From NCBI GenBank assembly GCA_032988165.1, contig JANTQF010000004.1, positions 1-64,000 on the forward strand: a DNA stretch of 64,000 bases, read 5' to 3'. The notes under the pieces were generated by a model. The model did not search any database, was not told the DNA's origin, and saw only the letters and a program-made list of their open reading frames with translations. The translations under genes and the position numbers were made by a program. Below, piece by piece: positions 58,794-64,000 of this stretch (position 1 is the first letter of the stretch; each line of letters starts with the position of its first letter). The DNA is from Emmonsiellopsis sp. PD_33 (lineage: Eukaryota; Ascomycota; Eurotiomycetes; Onygenales; Ajellomycetaceae).

Positions 58794-60607
58794 ATGGCCA
58801 TAGAGGATCACGATACCCCGCGGGGGCGGGACAACGAGACTCAACCACTCCTTGCGGCTGAGCCATCGCCATCACAAACACGCCCGAGACGCTTCAGAGA
58901 GAAGCCCGTGGTCCTTGTATTTCTCTGTTTGCTCCTGATATTCTGCATTGATGTTGGATCGTACATGTGTCTTGCTCCTCAAACGCGCATCTACGAGTCT
59001 ATCGCTTGCCGCAACTATTACGAATCGCATGATCCGGGCTGGAATCAGTCTGTGACTGAGATTCCTGAGGAGCAGTGCAAAATTCCCCCTGTGCAGAGTG
59101 AAGTGGCGTTTGTGCAGGCGATGCAGGGTAGTTTTGGTGCAATTCCGAGTATGTGATATCCCATTGAATTCTACCTATGCGTATAGTTGATGCTTGCAGA
59201 CATCAAAGCCAAGTAAACGTAGTTTTATCCTATGACTGATTTATCTCCGTCTCTGTTTGTTGGGACATTATAGGCATCCTTCTCTCAGTGCCCTATGGCC
59301 GTCTTGCCGACAACCCTAAATATGGAAGAAAAGTAGTCATCCTCCTCGCCCTGGTTGGGCTCCTATTGGACCAATATACCATCCTTACTGTGACCTGGTT
59401 CTCTCGAATCTTCCCTCTCCGGGCCGTATGGCTTGGATCAGCCTTTACTGTTATAGGTGCTGGGGCGAGCATGGGCGGTGCCATGGTAATCACGATGATT
59501 TCGGACGTAGTTGACGCCAAAAATAGGTAAGAATTATCGTCTCCCATCGGGTCCCGCCAGGCAGGTTCTAATTTATTTTTATTTAGGTCAACTGCCTTTT
59601 TCCAAGTGGCACTATCAGTCGTCGTCGCACAATTGGTGGCGCCGCCAATATCATCCTGGATGATGTCAAAAACCGATCCATGGGCCCCTCTCTTACTAGG
59701 AACGCTAATATCCAGCGCCAGCGTACTTCTGATATTCCTCATCCCCGAAACCGTGCATCTAAGGGATACCAAAGACGAAGAACCTTCTTCAGAAACCGAA
59801 ACCCCCAGCGACGAAGCCAGCGAAGAACCAACCCCGACATACCTCAGCAGATACTCAAAATTCCAGCCTCGAAACCTCCTCCACAGCCTCCGCACATCCA
59901 TCAAACCCATCGTCCCCAACCTAACCACCGCCCTCCTCCTCTCCACCTTCCTCATCACCAACATCGGCCGCAAAGAAGTCGACCTCCTCCTCCTCTATGT
60001 CTCAACACGCTACCACACCTCAGTCTCCAACGCCGCCTTCACCCTCTCCGTCTTCGCCGGCGTAAACATCTTCCTCCTCCTAATCATCCTACCCGCCCTC
60101 TCTCGCTACTTAACTGTAAAACGAAACCTACCAAGCAACCTCAAAGACCTGGCAATTTCCAGATTCAGCATCACGGTGCTCACGCTAGGATCGGTGGGTA
60201 TGGCGCTTGCGCCGACGCTGGCGACGCTGACGGCGGGATTGGTGGTGTATACGCTTGGTAGTGGGTTTAATGCCGTGAATATGAGCTTGGTTTCTACCTT
60301 GGTAGAGCCGCGGCATATTGCGCGCTTGTACTCTATCGTTTCTATGCTTTCGATGGTGGGGTCGTTTGTTGGTGGACCACTGCTAGCTGCGTTGTTTGGT
60401 TTGGGGATGAAGATGGGTGAAGGATGGGTTGGGTTGCCGTTTTTAGGGGCCGCGTTGTTGTATGGGGTTATTTTGGCGTCGGTTTGGTTTATTAGATTGC
60501 CAAGGGGAAATGGGGCTGATGATGGAAATGGGGATGGCTATGATGAAAGCCAGCGTGGGGATCTTGAGGGCATGGCATCGTCGCCTTTGAGATATACTGA
60601 TGAGTGA
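58794..60607 (+). CDS. MFS transporter, 12 helices, function unknown
   Basis: Exons 58794-59148, 59274-59526 and 59587-60607 give 542 residues. A soluble N-terminus with QPLLAAEPSPSQ is followed by TM1 (VLVFLCLLLIFCIDVGSYM), a glycosylatable loop (NQSVTEIPEEQCKIPPVQ), then LLSVPYGRLADNPKYGRK, the motif A region between TM2 and TM3. A long hydrophilic loop after TM6 (LRDTKDEEPSSETETPSDEASEEPTP) is typical of fungal MFS proteins. TM7-12 follow, ending in a charged tail. The pattern resembles the group of fungal MFS transporters often labelled drug or siderophore-like. Substrate cannot be stated. The ATG lies 4 bp after a CACA and has no competing upstream start. Confidence 0.9.
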
Positions 60608-60850
60608 AACTATGGTAATGTACATGGGATTGGGGTGTTGGCACTTGCTAATATTTCCTTTAACGATAGACATGACGGATGACGCACATATATATAAACT
60701 ACGGATATTTTTGGGGTATAAAAGCCAAGTTGAAAGGAAAATATTTTTTGTTTCTCAATCAACAATTCTTTGCATATTACAAATTATTCCCGGGTGGCAT
60801 AAAAAGAGCACATATCTCAGCTCTGTCTCCCCCCCCCCCCTTTCTTCTTC

Positions 60851-62157
60851 TCACCAATCCCTCACAATATCCCTAACCACATCCTCAACCTCAACCTCGT
60901 CCACCCCAACCAACCCATTATCCGCCTCCTCCCTACTAACAACAACCGACCTCCCCTTCCCCTCCTCGAAAATCTGCGTAACAACCACATCCAACACCCA
61001 CCCCATATCCCCCTTAGCCAACTTCTCCTGTCCAGCCCGATACAACTCCTTCGTCGATATCCTCTCAACCGTCCACTTCTTCGTCGTAACCTTCTCAAAC
61101 GCCGCCAGGATCTCGTTCTGGTTCGTTTCCAGCGAGCGGATGCGGAGGAACTTGTTTGCTGTTGGGGTTGGGTTGAGTAAGGTGCCGACGACGGCTTGGC
61201 CGATGGAGGCGATGAGGACGCCGGTGAAGGGCTCGGTGCCGCTGTCGTAGATGCGGGCGGTGTGGGTGGGGAGGTGGAAGCCGAAGGCGGGGAAGCGTTT
61301 TATGGACTGTTTTTTTTTGGTAAGCGTTGGGAGGGGGTGGTTATTAGTTTCTTCTTCTTCTTCTTCTTCTTCTTCTTCTTCTTCTTCTTCTTCTTCTTCT
61401 TCTTCTTCTTCTCTCTCCCCTTCTTGCTTTCGTTTTTTCGCCTTTTACCCCGTTCTATGTTCCAGGGGGCTTGAACCCCGCTCCCTTCCCCCCTTTCGAT
61501 GCATACACATGCATTGCATACCCACATACAACACCCCCCACCTCCTCCTACCAACATTTTAAAAAAAAAAAAAAAAAGGTATAAAACTCACCCAATCAAA
61601 AAAATTCCCCACCGCAATCGCCGTCCACGAGAAGTTCCCCTCCCCCCCCTCCGCCTCCCCCAAATACCTCATAACCCTCTTCTTCTCCGTCTGCGTCGCC
61701 CTCGTCTCCGGCAACCGCTTCCCATCAAGCTCCGGATGGTTCCCAAACTCACTAGGGATAAACCTCTTCACGCCCACCGCCAGCGCTGCATCGATCATGT
61801 TTATCTGGTCGGTTACGCCGCCGAGGCCGACGACGGAGACGATGGCGTCTTGTCCCGAGAAGGCGGATTTGAGGGATGAGATGGAGCTGTAGTCGGCGCG
61901 GATGATGGGGGTTGTGGGGGGGATGGTGGGGGGAAGGGGGGAGGTGGAGGTTGTGCGGGTGAGGATTTGGACGGTTAGGGTTGGGATGGTGAGGAGGGCG
62001 GTGAGGATGTGTTGGCCTAGGTGGCCGGTGGCCTGGGGGGGAGGGTGTGGTGGTTAGATGGTGGATGGTGGATGGGGGGGATTGGGGGCGATTTGGGGAG
62101 AGGGAGGAGGGGGGGTTAATTTACTCCAACGATGGTGACTTTCTTGATGTCTGACAT
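60851..62157 (-). CDS. NmrA/isoflavone-reductase-like NAD(P)-binding protein
   Basis: Exons 62157-62125, 62032-61592 and 61306-60851 give 309 residues, the usual size. The N-terminus MSDIKKVTIVGATGHLGQHILTALL contains the GxxGxxG dinucleotide motif, encoded across the first intron. Next DAIVSVVGLGG, DAALAVGVKRFIPSEFGNHPE (family signature with Lys) and FSWTAIAVGNFFDWSIKRFPAFGFHLPTHTARIYDSGTEPFTGVLIASIGQAV. Members reduce small aromatic compounds or act as NADP sensors such as NmrA; substrate unknown. The second intron is 285 nt and holds a (CTT)20 tract. The last exon is Glu/Asp/Val-rich. The gene is probably functional. Confidence 0.9.
61351..61410 (+). repeat. (CTT)20 microsatellite in an intron
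   Basis: Twenty perfect CTT units on the + strand, (AAG)20 in the transcript, inside the second intron of the NmrA-like gene. Next to it are a TC tract (61411-61420), C runs and an A run at 61561-61577. Purine-rich AAG tracts can affect splicing and slip during replication. Confidence 0.95.
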
Positions 62158-63215
62158 TGTATGGATGTATGTTTTATTTCTCCGGTTATGAAACAGCACG
62201 AATAGTGGATGGGTGGATGACGATGTCTGGATCTGAAGGGTGGAAGCCTTATACCGATGTCCAGTGAGAGAGGTATATAAGATTCTTCTCCTTTGTCAGA
62301 AAGAAAATATATAGATAGAGTAGAATTTTCTCCCCTATTTAAAATCTAGACAAAAGAATAACAAAAAAGGAAAGGGAGAGAAACAGCAGACATCCCCCAT
62401 ATATATATACCTCTCCTCAGGCACTAACAAGCCCACGCGGTTTGCATTTCTAATCTACCGCCATATACACCAATCTGCCGCCTCAAAAACAAAACTCTCC
62501 GAGTCAAACCAACTGAAGCTGAACTATCCCCACCATTCCCAGAACTCGATCTTCGGCATTTGGCAACCAAGCTTTCCAAAGCTCCACCGCAGACATCAAC
62601 ACTAAACCCCCTCTTCTCGAGTTTCAGTTTTGATATTAGCGAACAAGCCAGTTGGAAATGCGGAAACGGCCAAGAACTGTATTAGCTGCATGGAACTCCA
62701 CACGGCCTGGGGGGTGGGATATAAAATGTATCGGGATGGAGCTATGATTAATTGAGGGGCAAGGTGGTCTTGGAAATATCTAGATCCATAGGCATCTCTC
62801 TGTAGTTAACTAATAATTGCCTTAAACGGATCAGGCAGGAGTCCAGATGATTAGCTACTATCTGAATGAATGAAACAACATGTTTCAATGACACTATTAT
62901 CTAAAATCAGCCAGCAACATCGCCTACCGGCTGCCTGCCTGCCTGGAATATACAGACACACCACCCAACCACCCACCACCAACCCACGAAACCCCTAACT
63001 CCATATCTATAGGTAACATAGCACCACCATGCAAGGCGCTTACTTGTCTACCTTAAATTTTAACTGCTTGAGCGCATCTCGCCTCTGCCTTGCCCCTCTC
63101 ATCCACATCACATCCCCAACTATCCCCCCCCCGTGCTAAACCACTCATCCACAACTCACAGCCCATAAAACCGCCCTCACAACGCTTCTCTATAAAATTA
63201 CACCACCAAACCTTC
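62158..63215. other. Intergenic, no gene seen
   Basis: Upstream region of the NmrA-like gene, AT-rich near 62290-62400. No conserved ORF, repeat or RNA until the 5S gene. The minus-strand ORFs overlapping the 5S copy are shadows. Confidence 0.5.
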
Positions 63216-63334
63216 ACATACGAACATAGGGAGTGGAAAATAGGGCTTCCCGTCCGCTCAGCCGTACTCAAGCCACTCGCCGGCCTGTTAGTAGTTGGGT
63301 GGGTGACCACCAGCGAATCCGGGCTTTCGTATGT
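63216..63334 (+). rRNA. 5S rRNA, copy 2 (variant)
   Basis: 119 nt on the + strand, same length as copy 1, about seven or eight substitutions. Helix I still pairs fully: ACATACGAA with TTCGTATGT, so C9-G111 of copy 1 became A9-U111. A second exchange, in the helix formed by GCCGG/CCGGC in copy 1 and GCCTG/CGGGC here, turns a G-C pair into U-G. These covarying changes argue for a functional variant. A T7 terminator follows directly. Confidence 0.93.
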
Positions 63335-63887
63335 TTTTTTCCCCCATAATTTTGTTCGGGTGGGACTAAGTATAGATGGCTTTTTTTGATGGGGTGTTTG
63401 ATTTGGAAGCTGTGATAAGGAATGGAAGGGGTTGAAGATTGGGAGTCGGATATGAGGAAGCCCCGAGCTGAACAAAACCTCATTCCACCACCACCACCCA
63501 CCACGAGAAGATCACGAGAAAAAGGAGAAATGTCCTTGACGAACAGGAAAGAAATATATCGAATGAAATATGGAAATCTAGCTAGCTAACATATACATAC
63601 ATCCATCATGCATCCAAACAAGTAGAACAACAACACCTACAATTGAGAAAACAAGAATATATATAAGAACATCAACACCCACATCAACATCAGAGAAGAA
63701 CGAGTCAATGTTGTATACACGAAATATAAACGCCATCATGTATCTAGCTAGAAGCTGAGTGAAAAAAAAAAAAAAAAAAAACAACGCACGGGAGGCGGGA
63801 TATTGGCCCTTCATCTATTTAGAAAAAAGGCCCCTCCCTCTGTTTCAATGAGTATAACACACACACCCGAATAAAAAAAGCATCACT
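63335..63887. other. Intergenic
   Basis: Downstream of the 5S variant. Contains an A run at 63762-63781 and GA-rich DNA. No gene seen; probably 3' flank of the partial gene at the end. Confidence 0.5.
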
Positions 63888-64000
63888 CTACCGCTTCTCA
63901 ACAAGCAACAGATGCATAGCCGCGTACGCAATGAGTATAAACGACCCCGAAATCACCGCCAGCCCAATAACATCGCGCCACATCGCCTGCGTATCAAAGC
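63888..64000 (-). CDS. 3' end of a membrane protein gene (partial)
   Basis: The window cuts the gene. The last 36 codons on the minus strand read [36 protein letters not shown] and stop at 63888. One hydrophobic helix followed by a short basic end. This resembles the C-terminus of an ABCG-type half transporter, where a final helix follows a short W-containing loop, but too little is present to be sure. Confidence 0.5.
   Translation of the reverse strand, partial: FDTQAMWRDVIGLAVISGSFILIAYAAMHLLLVEKR

Noticed and set aside
63053..63504. Minus-strand ORFs at 63 kb
   Set aside because: They overlap the 5S rRNA variant on the other strand.

Overview
The window is nuclear DNA of a filamentous ascomycete (Pezizomycotina). 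The genes have short introns with GT..AG ends and CTAAC/CTGAC-like branch sites. The 5S rRNA genes are dispersed, the tRNA genes carry introns, and the proteins are of Eurotiomycete type. An 8 kb transposon without any CpG that I could find resembles what is known of repeats in Onygenales such as Coccidioides, so Onygenales is my best guess, but the species is not determined.

Layout. 0.6-2.2 kb: secreted LVIVD / choice-of-anchor-B protein. 2.7 kb: tRNA-Leu. 3.0-3.45 kb: hAT-like MITE with an 8-bp target duplication. 4.7-6.8 kb: low-complexity 700-residue protein with VEEPA repeats. 8.0-9.4 kb: homoisocitrate dehydrogenase (lysine synthesis). 9.7-10.7 kb: DUF1769 protein. 11.6 and 13.1 kb: tRNA-Thr and tRNA-Pro. 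13.37-21.56 kb: a decayed, probably full-length autonomous Helitron on the minus strand. It has an upstream coiled-coil ORF, a Cys-rich RepHel and a downstream ORF block of unknown function. 21.8-24.6 kb: mitochondrial uS8m and a divergent Pro/Gln-rich protein. 25.8-29.5 kb: methionine aminopeptidase 1 and kynurenine 3-monooxygenase, divergent. 30.1-31.4 kb: kinesin motor gene broken by 4 bp in the P-loop. 32.1-36.4 kb: two near-duplicate promoters, one before a small ORF and one before a flavin monooxygenase fused to an acetoacetate-decarboxylase-like domain, with a 5S rRNA gene between. 37.0-38.4 kb: HNH pseudogene. 39.1-40.4 kb: protein-kinase-like gene with a damaged splice donor. 40.9-44.7 kb: two unknown genes. 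46.3-48.3 kb: DHA2-type MFS transporter. 49-52.6 kb: membrane-anchored ZZ/EF-hand protein. 53.1-55 kb: splicing factor Prp17. 55.8-56.5 kb: Erv14 cargo receptor. 58.8-60.6 kb: second MFS transporter. 60.9-62.2 kb: NmrA/isoflavone-reductase-like protein. 63.2 kb: second 5S gene. 63.9-64 kb: 3' end of a membrane protein gene.

Most genes are single-copy housekeeping genes (lysine and NAD synthesis, N-terminal Met removal, splicing, secretion, mitochondrial translation). The unusual part is the 30-40 kb stretch, with three damaged genes (kinesin, HNH, kinase) around an oxidative fusion enzyme with a duplicated promoter, together with the Helitron. I see no classical secondary-metabolite backbone gene, CRISPR array or virus.
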